The position numbers and the translations under genes were made by a program. Positions 40,692 through 50,159 of a DNA stretch of 64,000 nt are shown in pieces; position 1 is the stretch's first letter, and every line of letters starts with the position of its first letter. Source of the stretch: Nitrospira sp. CR1.1. Lineage in GTDB: Bacteria; Nitrospirota; Nitrospiria; Nitrospirales; Nitrospiraceae. The notes under the pieces were generated by a model. The model searched no databases. It was not told the DNA's origin and saw only the letters and a list, made by a program, of their open reading frames with translations. The stretch spans positions 744,001 through 808,000 of the forward strand of contig WIAF01000001.1 in assembly GCA_014055465.1 (NCBI GenBank), read 5' to 3'.

Positions 40692-41969
40692 CTAAGCGGG
40701 AGACGAATCGTAGGCATGAAAGATAGGGAAACGGTTGCACAATGTTTTGGCCTGCGCCCGTACCTCGGCCTGCACCTGGCTGTCCTGGGGATGCTGCAAC
40801 ACGCGATCGATCAACGCCACAATTTCGCGCATCTCCGCCTCGCGCATACCGCGCGTGGAAACAATGGGGCTGCCGATGCGGATGCCGCTGGCGACGGCCG
40901 GCGGCTTCTCGTCGTAGGGGATGGCGTTTTTGTTGACGATGATCCCGGCGGCGTCCAGGGCGGCGTCGGCTTCTTTGCCCGTAATGCCTTTGTTGGTCAG
41001 GTTCACTAACATCAAATGCGTATCAGTCCCTCCTGACACGATCTTGTAGCCACGGTCGACCAGTCCTTGCGCCAACGTGCGGGCATTGGCCAGCACTTGT
41101 TGTTGGTAGCGCTTGAAGGCCGGAGACATCGCCTCCTTGAAGGCGACGGCTTTAGCGGCAATCACATGCATGAGCGGGCCTCCTTGCAGGCCCGGGAAGA
41201 TGATCTTATCGACGGCTTTGGCATGTTCGGCTCTACACATCGTCACGCCGCCGCGAGGGCCGCGCAGCGTTTTATGGGTCGTTGTCGTCACAAAGTCGGC
41301 ATAGGGGACGGGATTGGGATGCAATCCGGCCGCGATCAATCCGGCGATGTGCGCGATATCGACCAACAGATAGGCGCCGACCGACTTGGCGATGTCTTGG
41401 AACGTGGCGAAGTCGAGCGTACGGGCGTAGGCGCTGGCGCCGACGACCACCATGCGCGGGCGGCATTCTTCGGCGAGCTTGCGGACCGCTGCGTAGTCGA
41501 TCGTTTCGGTCTGACGATCGACGCCGTATGAAAAGGCGCGGAAAATGATGCCGGAGAAGTTCACTTTGCTGCCGTGCGTGAGGTGCCCCCCCTGAGCGAG
41601 ATCCAATCCGAGGATCGTGTCACCGGGCTTGAGCACCGCGAGATACGCCGCCATGTTGGCCTGCGATCCCGAATGCGGCTGCACGTTGACATGTTCGGCC
41701 CCGAAGATCTGTTTGGCGCGCTCGATGGCGAGGCTTTCGACCGTATCGACATGCTGGCACCCGCCATAATAGCGTTTGCCGGGGTATCCTTCGGCGTATT
41801 TGTTGGTCATCACGCTTCCCTGGGCGGCCAGGACAGCGGGACTGGCAAAATTCTCCGATGCGATCAGCAGCAGCTTGTCGCGCTGCCGCTGTTCTTCGGC
41901 GACGATGGCCTCATACGTTTCGGGGTCGGTCGATTTCAACGCATCCAACGAACCGATCAAGTCCTGCAT
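40692..41969 (-). CDS. glyA: Serine hydroxymethyltransferase
   Basis: GlyA interconverts serine and glycine with tetrahydrofolate. The ATG at 41969 follows GGAGGAAGC and gives 425 aa. [36 protein letters not shown] and the PLP-lysine motif [15 protein letters not shown] are all present. It lies 52 bases after rplI and 15 bases before nrdR. Starts further upstream would run into the L9 gene region and lack a ribosome site. Confidence 0.97.
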   Translation of the reverse strand: MQDLIGSLDALKSTDPETYEAIVAEEQRQRDKLLLIASENFASPAVLAAQGSVMTNKYAEGYPGKRYYGGCQHVDTVESLAIERAKQIFGAEHVNVQPHSGSQANMAAYLAVLKPGDTILGLDLAQGGHLTHGSKVNFSGIIFRAFSYGVDRQTETIDYAAVRKLAEECRPRMVVVGASAYARTLDFATFQDIAKSVGAYLLVDIAHIAGLIAAGLHPNPVPYADFVTTTTHKTLRGPRGGVTMCRAEHAKAVDKIIFPGLQGGPLMHVIAAKAVAFKEAMSPAFKRYQQQVLANARTLAQGLVDRGYKIVSGGTDTHLMLVNLTNKGITGKEADAALDAAGIIVNKNAIPYDEKPPAVASGIRIGSPIVSTRGMREAEMREIVALIDRVLQHPQDSQVQAEVRAQAKTLCNRFPIFHAYDSSPA

Positions 41970-42021
41970 GCTTCCTCCGGGCGTGGTCTCTGGCCTGTGG
42001 CGACCACGCAGATCGCTTGAG

Positions 42022-42507
42022 CTAGGCCGTGGGAGCGGCTTCCTCGGCTGCTTCCGTCTCTTCCTGTTTCTTGACCACATGGACCGCAATCGTGGCGGTC
42101 ACCTCGCGCGGCAGCTTGATGGCAATCGCGAAGGTGCCCAGTTCCTTGATCGGCTGGGCCAGCTGGATCTTGCGACGATCTACGGTGAATCCCTGTTCGG
42201 CCAGACCTTCCGCGATATCCTTGGCGGTCACAGATCCGAACATTTTGTCATCCTTGCCGACTTGCGCGGGAAGGGTCAGCGAGACCGCGGAGATCTTCTT
42301 GCCGTGCGCTTCGATGTCCTGCTTTTCTTTCTTGGCCTTTTCCGCTGCGGCGCGCTTGGCATGTTCGAATTCTTTGATGTTCCGGCTATTGGCTTCGACG
42401 GCCTTCTTGCGGGGCAAGAGATAGTTCCGGGCAAATCCACTGGAGACGTCTAACAGGTCGCCGAGGTCGCCCACGCCTTCGAGTGTTTCTTGGAGAATCA
42501 CCTTCAT
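42022..42507 (-). CDS. rplI: 50S ribosomal protein L9
   Basis: The 161-aa protein starts [20 protein letters not shown] and has the conserved [16 protein letters not shown] and a C-terminal domain ([20 protein letters not shown], then [13 protein letters not shown]). It binds 23S rRNA domain V. AAGGAG precedes the ATG at 42507. The last 15 residues are a Glu/Ala-rich extension, longer than usual. It heads the rplI-glyA-nrdR cluster. rpsF, rpsR and dnaB, its common partners, are absent from this window. Confidence 0.97.
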   Translation of the reverse strand: MKVILQETLEGVGDLGDLLDVSSGFARNYLLPRKKAVEANSRNIKEFEHAKRAAAEKAKKEKQDIEAHGKKISAVSLTLPAQVGKDDKMFGSVTAKDIAEGLAEQGFTVDRRKIQLAQPIKELGTFAIAIKLPREVTATIAVHVVKKQEETEAAEEAAPTA

Positions 42508-42795
42508 ACTGCAACTCCTTCTGTTGGAAAGGGAAAAAGCATACTGGCGGGCTGGGCAAAAGTCAATTGATCCGGAGCCTCCGCCGGGGTTTTCTTCACG
42601 GCCTTGAAAGCGAGGAGCAAGCATCCGCTTCCGATGGATTTCCGCTCTGCGGCCGCTGGTGCGGTGGTGCGCGGCACTCGGACTCTCGGCACCCTGCTGG
42701 ACAGGGTCTTTCCCGACTCTTTAAGATACGCTCCCTGTTTCACGGCCCGACCTGTCGCGGATGTGCCCCGACAAAATGCAGGAGCAAGACCCATC

Positions 42796-44271
42796 ATGAC
42801 CGCCATACCTGGTACGCTGCCGGATCTGCTCGATCAACTGGCTGCCACGCTCGAACGTGACGCCGCGCAGAGTGCGGACCAGGGGCGGGATCAGGCGATT
42901 GCGCTCGTACGCGGGCGGTTGCTCCAGACGATCGGGAACCTGCATCTGTATGAGTTCTTCCTTCCGCCTGATGTGCGCATGGGCGCCGATCTCGCGGCAA
43001 CCCTGTTGCTGGGCGAGGAGGCGGAGCCAACCGAGGGCCTGGTGTTGTTCCAGGAGGGCGAGCGTCTGGTGCTCCAGTTGTTCGATGCGATCGGCGAGGT
43101 GGTCCCGCACGCCACGCTGGTGCCGGATTCCAGCGGATTGAGCCTTACGATCAGTCGTCGATTGGCCGAGATGAGCAAGGCGGGTACCTCTTATACGCTG
43201 GGTCCGGCGGAACGCCTGCTTCCCATTCTCGAAGCAGGACAATCCGGGGACCGCGCCGCATTAGAGGCCGTGACCCCGACTTCGGTGTTGACGCCTCTTT
43301 GGCAGGAGGAGGCGACAGCGCGCCGGCAGAAGGTGGCGACGTTGGTCGTGGAGTTGATTCGAGCCAACAAGCGTCTTCTCCTCGTCACTCCTGATCACCA
43401 GAGCGCCGATATCATCACCCTTGTCGTGGCGCGAGCCATGAAGGCAGCCGGGCTGACCTTCAAGAGCTGGCTGAGCCGGTACGAAGTGGCGACGAGCAAG
43501 GAGAGCGCGGGCATTCCCCTTCCGGATTTGGGATTTGAGGCTCAGATGCATCAGTTCTATGCCAAGTCCCGGTCCGACAAGGCGGCGCTCCGCAAGAAAT
43601 ATGATCGGTTTCGAGAGCTCACGCCGATCCTCGCCTACAAGGCCCAAAAACAAAAAGATTTAGACGAGGTGCGCCTCCTGGAATGGCGCCTGGTGACCCA
43701 GTTGAGCGACTATCAGGCGAAGATCAAAGACATTGACGCCACGCTGGCGCAATATGAGCAACTGCCGATTTGGACACGTCTGTCCATGCAGGCGATGGGA
43801 AAAAACGTCGATTCGTTGCGCGAATACAAAGTGATTTACGAGCGGTATAGCGCCGGCCTTCGCAAGGAGGTCGATATCGCCAAGCAGCGGATCGAGGAGC
43901 TGATACCCGAAGCGACGGTTCCCAAAGAGCTCAAGCCGGAATTTGCCGAGCTCAAAGAGGACGTCATTCATTTGGGCGGCACGAAAAAAATCCGGGAGCT
44001 CCTGGCGGCGGAAGAAAATACGAACCGCCAGGCGTTCGTGCAGAACCGGCGGGTAATCATCACGACCGCGGCGCGAGTGGCGGCGGATCCATTGTTTCGC
44101 AAGGTTCGGTTCGATGTGTTGATTGCGGAGGAGGCTCCTCGTATCCCAAGCCCCTTTCTCTTGGCGGCGGCGGGACTGGTACGAGAACGCATTGTGCTCA
44201 GCGGCGACCTGCGCGACGTGACCCCGCACGGCGCCTGGAATCTTGAAGGCGGCCGCTCGCGATGGGGATGA
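42796..44271 (+). CDS. SF1-helicase-like protein lacking a Walker A motif
   Basis: This 491-aa protein resembles the first part of UPF1/DNA2-like superfamily 1 helicases. RLLLVTPDHQSADIITLVVA looks like motif Ia, and RVIITTAARVAADPLFRKV then FDVLIAEEAPRI and VLSGDLRDVTPHG look like Ic, II and III. No GxxGxGKT-type P-loop is visible, Walker B reads EEAP rather than DEAS, and the protein ends right after motif III without a second RecA domain. The middle (about 270-420) is a long coiled-coil insert. It is therefore likely inactive as a helicase. AGGAG lies 11 bases before the chosen ATG. Confidence 0.65.
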   Translation: MTAIPGTLPDLLDQLAATLERDAAQSADQGRDQAIALVRGRLLQTIGNLHLYEFFLPPDVRMGADLAATLLLGEEAEPTEGLVLFQEGERLVLQLFDAIGEVVPHATLVPDSSGLSLTISRRLAEMSKAGTSYTLGPAERLLPILEAGQSGDRAALEAVTPTSVLTPLWQEEATARRQKVATLVVELIRANKRLLLVTPDHQSADIITLVVARAMKAAGLTFKSWLSRYEVATSKESAGIPLPDLGFEAQMHQFYAKSRSDKAALRKKYDRFRELTPILAYKAQKQKDLDEVRLLEWRLVTQLSDYQAKIKDIDATLAQYEQLPIWTRLSMQAMGKNVDSLREYKVIYERYSAGLRKEVDIAKQRIEELIPEATVPKELKPEFAELKEDVIHLGGTKKIRELLAAEENTNRQAFVQNRRVIITTAARVAADPLFRKVRFDVLIAEEAPRIPSPFLLAAAGLVRERIVLSGDLRDVTPHGAWNLEGGRSRWG

Positions 44272-44361
44272 CTCATAACAGTCGGTCCCGTAGAGATTTT
44301 CCGTGGGCTCACCTTGACGGGTTGGAAACGATCAGCGATAATCCCCCCCTCTATTCTCCAT

Positions 44362-44448
44362 GCCGAAGTGGCGGAACTGGCAGACGCACTGGTTTCAGGT
44401 ACCAGCGCCCGTAAGGGTATCCGGGTTCAACTCCCGGCTTCGGCACCA
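44362..44448 (+). tRNA. tRNA-Leu (anticodon CAG)
   Basis: The acceptor arms GCCGAAG and CTTCGGC pair fully, the CCA end is encoded, and a T-arm GGGTTCAACTCCC and a long variable arm typical of class II tRNAs are present. The anticodon stem CTGGT/ACCAG encloses TTCAGGT, giving anticodon CAG. The total length is 87 nt. Confidence 0.97.
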
Positions 44449-44487
44449 TACCCCCTATGACAGTAGGAACCCGCGCTGTCCTATTCA

Positions 44488-45078
44488 ATGGTTGCGACTG
44501 CCTCTCTCCACCGCGTGACTCCTAGCGCCTCTGAACGATTCTGGCTCGATCGCCCGGTTCCCCCCGAAGTGACTGAGGCGCTTGGGGCGGGCATTGTCCT
44601 GGACATTGGTTGCGGCTCACTCAAGCAACTCGGGACGGTCGGCGTCGATCAACGAGCCTTGCCCGGCGTTGATGTCGTCTGTGATTTCGAGCGGGGGCTG
44701 CCGTTCAAGACGGATAGTGTGAGAGCGGCGTATTCGATTCATTCCGTGGAGCATATGCGCGATTTGATCACCTTTATGGTGGAACTCTATCGCGTATGCG
44801 CCCCCAGAGCGCGCGTGTATATCAAGACCCCCTACTACACTTCACGCAAAGCGTTCATCGACCCGACGCATGTGCGGTTTATGACGGAAGAAAGTTTCGA
44901 ATATTTTAAGTCGCCCAATTATTATGGGTTGCCGACCAACTTTCGGACAGTTGCGATGGAGTTTGGAATGCGAAAGCCGTTCAAGTATCTGCCGGCCTAT
45001 GTCCAAAAACGCTGTCGACGGTACTTCTGGAATGTGTGCGAGGAGATGACGGTGATTCTGGAGGCGGTCAAACCGTAG
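44488..45078 (+). CDS. Class I SAM-dependent methyltransferase
   Basis: The 196-aa protein has the methyltransferase motif I GAGIVLDIGCGSLKQLGTVG, the acidic strand VDVVCDFERGLPF and motif ILTPY-like residues (RVYIKTPYYTS). The pattern AYSIHSVEHMRDLITFMVELY is usual in glycan or lipid-linked methyltransferases found in polysaccharide clusters. Three bases separate it from the GT2 gene, so they form an operon with the SGNH hydrolase. The substrate is unknown. Confidence 0.85.
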   Translation: MVATASLHRVTPSASERFWLDRPVPPEVTEALGAGIVLDIGCGSLKQLGTVGVDQRALPGVDVVCDFERGLPFKTDSVRAAYSIHSVEHMRDLITFMVELYRVCAPRARVYIKTPYYTSRKAFIDPTHVRFMTEESFEYFKSPNYYGLPTNFRTVAMEFGMRKPFKYLPAYVQKRCRRYFWNVCEEMTVILEAVKP

Positions 45079-45081
45079 CAG

Positions 45082-45969
45082 ATGGCTGAGCCCGTCGTGA
45101 GCATCGTGATCCCGCTCTATAATGCGCGGGATGTCATTCAGGAGACGATCCGGAGCGCCTTGGCGCAGACCTATCGGGAGTACGAGATCATCATCATCGA
45201 CGACGGCTCGACGGACGGGTCGGGAGATCTTGTGGTCCAATTCGGGGATCGCGTTCGCTATCTCCCGCAGCCCAACGGTGGCGTGGCCCAGGCGAGAAAT
45301 CACGGCATCGCCGCCGCGCGCGGGCGGTACATCGCGTTGCTGGACCATGATGACTTGTGGGATCCTGAGAAGCTCGCGAAGCAAGTGACGATATTGGACG
45401 CCCAGCCGGCGATCGGCATGGTGGTGACGGACGTGGCCCATCTGGATCGAGCTGGGCGCCCGATGCATGAAATCGGGCCGGCCTCTCAGCCGCAGCATGA
45501 ATTCGCGCGACTCTTCGTGCAGGGCTTTGTCCCGACACCGTCGGCCACGCTCATTCGCAAGGCCGTGCTCGAGAGCGTGGGCGGATTCGACGAACAGTTC
45601 AACTCCGCCGGTATGGACGATCATGAATTGTGGACCAGGATCGCCGCCGCGACCACCATCGCCGGGATTCCCGAGCCCCTGACCTATCACCGCAATCGCG
45701 ACATCAAGCCCCCCGGCATTGCCCTCGGTCACCGGCCCCTCCTGATTGAGAAATTGATGAGACGAGTTGGGGCAGATACCGAGAAGCGCCGCTACCTTCA
45801 ACGTGAACGCGCCTTCTACCTGGCAGACCAGGGAAAACATCTCATCAAGGACGGGCGGGCTCGTGAAGGGCGGATCCTCCTGCTGCATGGATTCCTGTTG
45901 AGTCTTGGCGAAGGAAAGAGTGCGAAGGCTGCGTGGCGTTGTCTCATGCGGTTGGTGCGATCGATCTGA
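45082..45969 (+). CDS. Glycosyltransferase family 2
   Basis: The 295-aa protein opens with the GT-A signature VVSIVIPLYNARDVIQETIR, then YEIIIIDDGSTDGSGDL and NGGVAQARNHGIAAARGRY with the metal-binding LLDHDDLW. It would transfer a sugar from a nucleotide donor at the cytoplasmic membrane face. It lies in one transcript with the upstream methyltransferase and downstream SGNH hydrolase, suggesting a small surface-glycan module. Confidence 0.93.
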   Translation: MAEPVVSIVIPLYNARDVIQETIRSALAQTYREYEIIIIDDGSTDGSGDLVVQFGDRVRYLPQPNGGVAQARNHGIAAARGRYIALLDHDDLWDPEKLAKQVTILDAQPAIGMVVTDVAHLDRAGRPMHEIGPASQPQHEFARLFVQGFVPTPSATLIRKAVLESVGGFDEQFNSAGMDDHELWTRIAAATTIAGIPEPLTYHRNRDIKPPGIALGHRPLLIEKLMRRVGADTEKRRYLQRERAFYLADQGKHLIKDGRAREGRILLLHGFLLSLGEGKSAKAAWRCLMRLVRSI

Positions 45970-45982
45970 ACGTGCGAGGTCG

Positions 45983-47281
45983 ATGATCTTTTCCCAAACG
46001 CGAATCGTACTGGGAATTCTTGCGGCGGCGGTGATGTTGTTGCCGTTCGCGGAAGGTCTGCTCAAGAACGGATTGCTCGCCATTCCGCTACTAATGCCGG
46101 TCATCTGGTTTCTTGGGGCCTCGCGCACGCGCGCGTATGCAGACCGGGCACTGCTCCTGCTGGTCAGCCTCTCCCTTTCCCTGACGGTCTGCGACCTGGT
46201 CCTGCGGCCGCTGATCGGTTCTCGCCTTCATTATTCGCCGATGAATCGCCACCAGTGCCGCTTGCCGGTTTTACCGATTCTGGGTCGATGGGATGCAATG
46301 GTCGATTTTTCAGGCTCGATCTACGGCGACTTGGCGGCGATGATCGGAGATCCGGCGTTCCGTGAGCCCCGCACGATCGAATTTCGCACCGATGCTCAGG
46401 GATTCCGCAACGATGCGATACCGACTCCCGTGGAGGCGCTTGTCCTGGGTGATTCTTTCGCGGCAGGCGCGGGTATCACGCAACATGGCACGTTCGCCCA
46501 TGCCTTGGCGGTTCGCCATGGGTTGTCCGTCTATAATTTGGCCTATCCCGGAGGGCCCTATGATCAATATGTGAATTTTTCCATCGAAACGCCCAAGTTG
46601 CTCGTGGCTCCGGGAGCGGAGCTTATTTGGACGTTGTTCACGGGAAACGATTTGGATGATGCGGGAGGGGAGACGTGGGATCTTGCGGCGCTGCCATGGC
46701 GAAACGGTGTGTCGGCCGCATTGGTGGAATACCGGACCTTTCGCAATCGTTCTCCGTTGAGACAGTTGTGGGAGGCCTTGCAGAGCCGGTGGAGTGGAGG
46801 CGCGAGGCAGGTGACCGTGGGATCCTTGCCCGATGGCCGTCCCATGCTCTTTTATAATCCTCACGAAGTGTGGGGCGAGCGGACCCCGGTTGAGGTGGAG
46901 CAGCACCCCAACTTTCCCAAGCTCCGTCGGACCTTGCAAGCGATGAAGGAAGCGACTGACCGGATGGGGCTCCGCACAACGATCGTGATTCTGCCGACCA
47001 AGGGTGAGGTCTATCGGTGGGTGCTGGCTCCCCGCTCTCCCGACGACGGCTCGCGATCCTCCGGTTTCGCGCAAGCCGTGATCGCGGCCTGCCAGCAGAT
47101 TTCCCTCCGCTGCTGGGACAGTAAGCCCTATTTAGTCGAGGAAGCCAAGCGGCTGTTTTCCACCTCCCGCGAATTGTTGTGGTGGCGTGATGACACGCAT
47201 CTCAACGATCGGGGACATCGAGCCGTGGCCTCGTTCGTGGAGCAGGAAATCTGGAAGAAGGCCGGATCTGGCCTGTGGTGA
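45983..47281 (+). CDS. Membrane-anchored SGNH/GDSL-type hydrolase
   Basis: The ATG at 45983 has a GAGG upstream and follows the GT2 stop by 13 bases. The 432-aa protein has two or three N-terminal hydrophobic segments (about 7-65). A SGNH domain follows with block I VLGDSFAAGAGI, the GND-like LFTGNDLDD and block V DDTHLNDRGH, so Ser, Asn, Asp and His of the family are present. Such proteins O-acetylate or deacetylate cell-surface glycans. It probably modifies the product of the neighbouring glycosyltransferase. Confidence 0.85.
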   Translation: MIFSQTRIVLGILAAAVMLLPFAEGLLKNGLLAIPLLMPVIWFLGASRTRAYADRALLLLVSLSLSLTVCDLVLRPLIGSRLHYSPMNRHQCRLPVLPILGRWDAMVDFSGSIYGDLAAMIGDPAFREPRTIEFRTDAQGFRNDAIPTPVEALVLGDSFAAGAGITQHGTFAHALAVRHGLSVYNLAYPGGPYDQYVNFSIETPKLLVAPGAELIWTLFTGNDLDDAGGETWDLAALPWRNGVSAALVEYRTFRNRSPLRQLWEALQSRWSGGARQVTVGSLPDGRPMLFYNPHEVWGERTPVEVEQHPNFPKLRRTLQAMKEATDRMGLRTTIVILPTKGEVYRWVLAPRSPDDGSRSSGFAQAVIAACQQISLRCWDSKPYLVEEAKRLFSTSRELLWWRDDTHLNDRGHRAVASFVEQEIWKKAGSGLW

Positions 47282-47404
47282 GTGTATCGGAGTCATGCAC
47301 GGTCGCGCGTAACGTCCCTGGTCCAAGGGGTGGCCATCAGAGTGAGTGCGGGCAGATGTGTTCAGGCACCGATCTGAGCCACTGACGGTTACTCGCAAGC
47401 CGGG

Positions 47405-47732
47405 CTACGCCTTTACCGCGAACGGATCGATCACGGGCCGCCGGCTCATTCGAGCAAGAAATTCCGGATCGACAACCTGCCGGATGGCGCGGAATACTTC
47501 GACGCCACTGATCATCCTCCCGTCTTTCCACTGCGCGTGAAGGACTGCGCTGAGCTCTGACACAGGAATGCCGCTGGCGGCCACATGATAGTCGAGGGAG
47601 GAAAAATCACATATGCGGAGCCGCCGTTTCCGGTCGAGTCGGTTCACGAAGGCCGTCTCGCGGGAGCATAAAGGGCTGGCTCCGTCCTATGAAGGGGTGA
47701 GCAGGTCCCGAACAGAGCAGGATTGCCTTCAT
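47405..47732 (-). pseudogene. Broken DCC-family (DUF393) thiol-disulfide oxidoreductase
   Basis: An ATG overlapping the MerR stop codon (TAATG) opens a frame that reads to PAHPFI. One extra base near 47687 then shifts the frame to DGASPLC and FVNRLDRKRRLRICDFSSLD, ending at the stop at 47405. Intact DCC proteins have DGxCPxC; here the first cysteine is Ser, so the active site is lost as well. The C-terminal half is well preserved. In other bacteria DCC proteins often accompany LitR/CarH-type regulators, matching this position. Confidence 0.7.
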
Positions 47733-48649
47733 TACCCGGGAATAGGAAATCCTCGGGTGACGCGCTCCAACGTCTCATCCAACTCGCCGAAGGTCTCCAG
47801 GAGAGCAACGCCTGAGTCTGTGAAGTGCTGACGCATAGCCAGCGCTCCCCGGCCACCGGCCAGAATTTTTGAGACCGGCGCCACGTCTTGAATCAGCGCC
47901 TGAACCAGATCGGTCGCCAGAGAATCCGAAAGAGCGATGGTGATGGAGAGGATGGTCAGGTCCGGCGCCACTTCGCGACAGAGTCTACTCAGCGAGAGTA
48001 CCGGCACATTCGCCCCAAGATAATACACCCGGCAGCCCCGAACCCGGCAGCGATACGCCACCGCCAGCGCGGCGAGGTCATGTTCTTCTCCCGGAGGACA
48101 CGCGATGACCACAGTGGTTCCGTATTCAGCGACCGGCAGCTGGTTCATGGCTGCATAGAGTTTTTGTTTGATTTGGCCGGTGACGTAATGCTCGACGGCG
48201 ACGCTGATGCGCCCGCTATGCCAGAGGTGTCCCACTCGTTCCTGAAGCGGAAGTAGAATTCCATGGAGCGCCTCCTCGAATGGCACCACGGCCACGGCGC
48301 CGTTCAGTCTTTTCTCAAACATCACGCGATCGAGTGGTTCCAGCGCCAACAATAATTCCCGCAACAGCCGATCGAAGGTGTTGTCCACGACGGCAGTACG
48401 TGGCGCGGCGGCTCGCAGGCGGGTGATCAATTCTTCCCGACCCAACCGCGCGAGATCGCCAATCGAGGCTCCGGCATCCAGTTGCTGCTTCACATACCGC
48501 AACAACGCGACATCGTCGTCGGAATAGTTGCGATATCGGTTCGCGCCTCGGGTTGGTTTTAAGAGATCAAATCGTCGTTCCCACACCCGAATCACGTCAC
48601 GGCTCAGGCCGGTAAGCTTCGCAACTCTATGAATTCTATGAGTATTCAT
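47732..48649 (-). CDS. CarH/LitR-like MerR regulator with B12-binding light-sensor domain
   Basis: The ATG at 48649 is chosen over TTG 48673, because the best promoter would start transcription near 48655. The 305-aa protein has a MerR HTH (1-70: HRVAKLTGLSRDVIRVWERR). A helical-bundle domain with W143-x9-E153-H154 (LWHSGRISVAVEHY) follows, the signature of CarH-type photoreceptors that capture adenosylcobalamin. Next comes a cobalamin-binding Rossmann domain with CPPGEEHDLAAL (H190 as lower ligand). It probably represses in the dark as a tetramer and lets go in light. It is divergent from the zinc-ribbon/FGE genes. Confidence 0.92.
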   Translation of the reverse strand: MNTHRIHRVAKLTGLSRDVIRVWERRFDLLKPTRGANRYRNYSDDDVALLRYVKQQLDAGASIGDLARLGREELITRLRAAAPRTAVVDNTFDRLLRELLLALEPLDRVMFEKRLNGAVAVVPFEEALHGILLPLQERVGHLWHSGRISVAVEHYVTGQIKQKLYAAMNQLPVAEYGTTVVIACPPGEEHDLAALAVAYRCRVRGCRVYYLGANVPVLSLSRLCREVAPDLTILSITIALSDSLATDLVQALIQDVAPVSKILAGGRGALAMRQHFTDSGVALLETFGELDETLERVTRGFPIPG

Positions 48650-48660
48650 TGCTGAAGGTA

Positions 48661-48767
48661 AGTATATGTTCAATGTCTAATGTTTGTCAAATATTATCAA
48701 TAATAACTATTGACACATTGGACAAAAAGGTTTAAACATTAGACATAGTAGATGCAAACATTGGACA
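48661..48767. promoter_or_regulatory. Divergent promoters with four ACATTRGACA operator boxes
   Basis: Four copies of ACATTRGACA are visible: 48674-48683 (minus strand), 48715-48724, 48736-48745 and 48758-48767 (plus strand, 21 and 22 bases apart, about two helix turns). The minus-strand promoter is TTGACA (48685-48690), 18 bases, TATACT (48661-48666), with box 1 in its spacer. The plus-strand promoter is TTGACA (48710-48715), 17 bases, TAAACA (48733-48738); box 2 touches the -35 and box 3 the -10. The layout fits repression of both directions by the MerR/B12 protein. Confidence 0.8.
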
Positions 48768-48786
48768 TAAATAAGCAGGAGTGACC

Positions 48787-49080
48787 ATGGCAAGCACGAA
48801 CGCATTGCAACGACAGGCAGAGCAAAACGAGAGGCCGATCGATCGTTCGAGTGTTTCGCAGGAGTCGAATTGCACCAGGTGCGGCGGGCTGATGGTTCGT
48901 GACTTCTGCACGGATCTTCTTAGCGGCCAAGACGGGCTCGATTGTCCCACACGGCGCTGCGTGCAATGCGGTGACGTGGTCGACCCGGTCATTCGCTGGA
49001 ATCGTCATCTGCAGCAAGCTGGCGCAGGCCGGGAGATGAACACGCTGAACCAGGCATTGCACAGACAACCCTGTGTGTAG
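48787..49080 (+). CDS. Zinc-ribbon protein, copy 1
   Basis: This 97-aa protein starts at the ATG 6 bases after AGGAG. It carries two CxxC knuckles, CTRCGGLM and CVQCGDVVDPVI, about 28 residues apart, so it probably binds one zinc. The DPVI and HL/NRH tail recur in the paralog at 52916, which lies beyond the three FGE-fold genes. It is the first gene behind the four-box operator and is predicted to be light/B12 controlled. The function is unknown. Confidence 0.75.
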   Translation: MASTNALQRQAEQNERPIDRSSVSQESNCTRCGGLMVRDFCTDLLSGQDGLDCPTRRCVQCGDVVDPVIRWNRHLQQAGAGREMNTLNQALHRQPCV

Positions 49081-49130
49081 CGGCCGTCATGATCATACGA
49101 GTCGACTGTTCACAACCAAGGAGGTTTCAC

Positions 49131-50093
49131 ATGCGGAGTCATAGTAGGGTTCAGATGGGAATAGGAGTACTGCTCGTGGCGGGAGCGACATCTTTGGCCA
49201 TTACAGCAGATGCCAGCACCGAGAACAAGGACATGGTGCTGGTTCCCAAGGGTGAATTCACCATGGGCAGCCATGAACATTCCGATGAGGTGCGGCACCA
49301 AGTGGTGCTCGATGCCTACCTGATCGACAAGTTTGAAGCCTCCAATGCGCGCTACAAGGAATTTATGCGAGCCACAGGCCACCCGGCCCCGGCCTATTGG
49401 GATGATCCTCGCCTGAGCAAGCCTGAACAGCCTGTGGTGGGAGTCAGCTGGACGGATGCCAACGCGTTCTGCAAGTGGGACGGCAAGCGATTGCTCACTG
49501 AAGCGGAATGGGAAAAAGCCGCGAAGGGGCCGGAAGGCGATAACCACTATCCCTGGGGGCATCATCTCGATCCGAAGAAAGCCAACTACGGGCAAAACGT
49601 GGGCCGCACCATGCCGGTCGATTCCTATCCTGAGGGCGTGAGTGGGTACGGCGTCTACAATATGGCCGGTAACGTCTTTGAGTGGGTGGACGACTGGTAC
49701 GACCCCAAGTACTACAAGAACAGCAACGCGCTGAACCCGAAGGGCGCGGACAAGGGCTACAACTTTGCCAATCAAGGTCCGGTCAAAGTTTTGCGTGGCG
49801 GGTCATGGCTCGCACCTGAAACCTCATTGCATACCAGCCATCGATTCTGGAATCAGCCGGAGAATAACTCTTACGGCGTTGGGCTTGGCTTCCGGTGCGC
49901 CAAGTCGGTGACCGCGGTGTCAGAGGAAGCGGCCCAGGCCGGACGTGATGCCTTCATTCAGGCACTTGTTGGCATGGGTGCGGAGAAGAACTCGGATGCG
50001 ATGGCCTCCATCGAGAAGGCCCTGGCTGCGGATCCGAACAATAAAGAATATCTGGCAACACGTGAGCTCATTCAGAAGACGATGAAGAAGTAA
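49131..50093 (+). CDS. Exported FGE/SUMF1-fold protein 1
   Basis: The 320-aa protein starts after AAGGAGG and has a signal peptide (VQMGIGVLLVAGATSLAITADA). The FGE fold reads DMVLVPKGEFTMGSHEHSDE, KRLLTEAEWEKAAKGP, NMAGNVFEWVDDWYDPKYY, then LRGGSW and LGFRCAKS. The RGGSW segment lacks the cysteine pair of true formylglycine-generating enzymes, so it is probably a binding or structural member. A helical C-terminal tail (about 260-320, EKNSDAMASIEKALAADPNN) follows. Copy 2, starting 66 bases downstream, has a similar tail. Confidence 0.88.
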   Translation: MRSHSRVQMGIGVLLVAGATSLAITADASTENKDMVLVPKGEFTMGSHEHSDEVRHQVVLDAYLIDKFEASNARYKEFMRATGHPAPAYWDDPRLSKPEQPVVGVSWTDANAFCKWDGKRLLTEAEWEKAAKGPEGDNHYPWGHHLDPKKANYGQNVGRTMPVDSYPEGVSGYGVYNMAGNVFEWVDDWYDPKYYKNSNALNPKGADKGYNFANQGPVKVLRGGSWLAPETSLHTSHRFWNQPENNSYGVGLGFRCAKSVTAVSEEAAQAGRDAFIQALVGMGAEKNSDAMASIEKALAADPNNKEYLATRELIQKTMKK

Positions 50094-50159
50094 TGTCTGG
50101 CCGCGGAGGAGGTGGGATGACCACCTCCCTGTCGGACCTTCAGCTAGAGGAGGTGCGGC

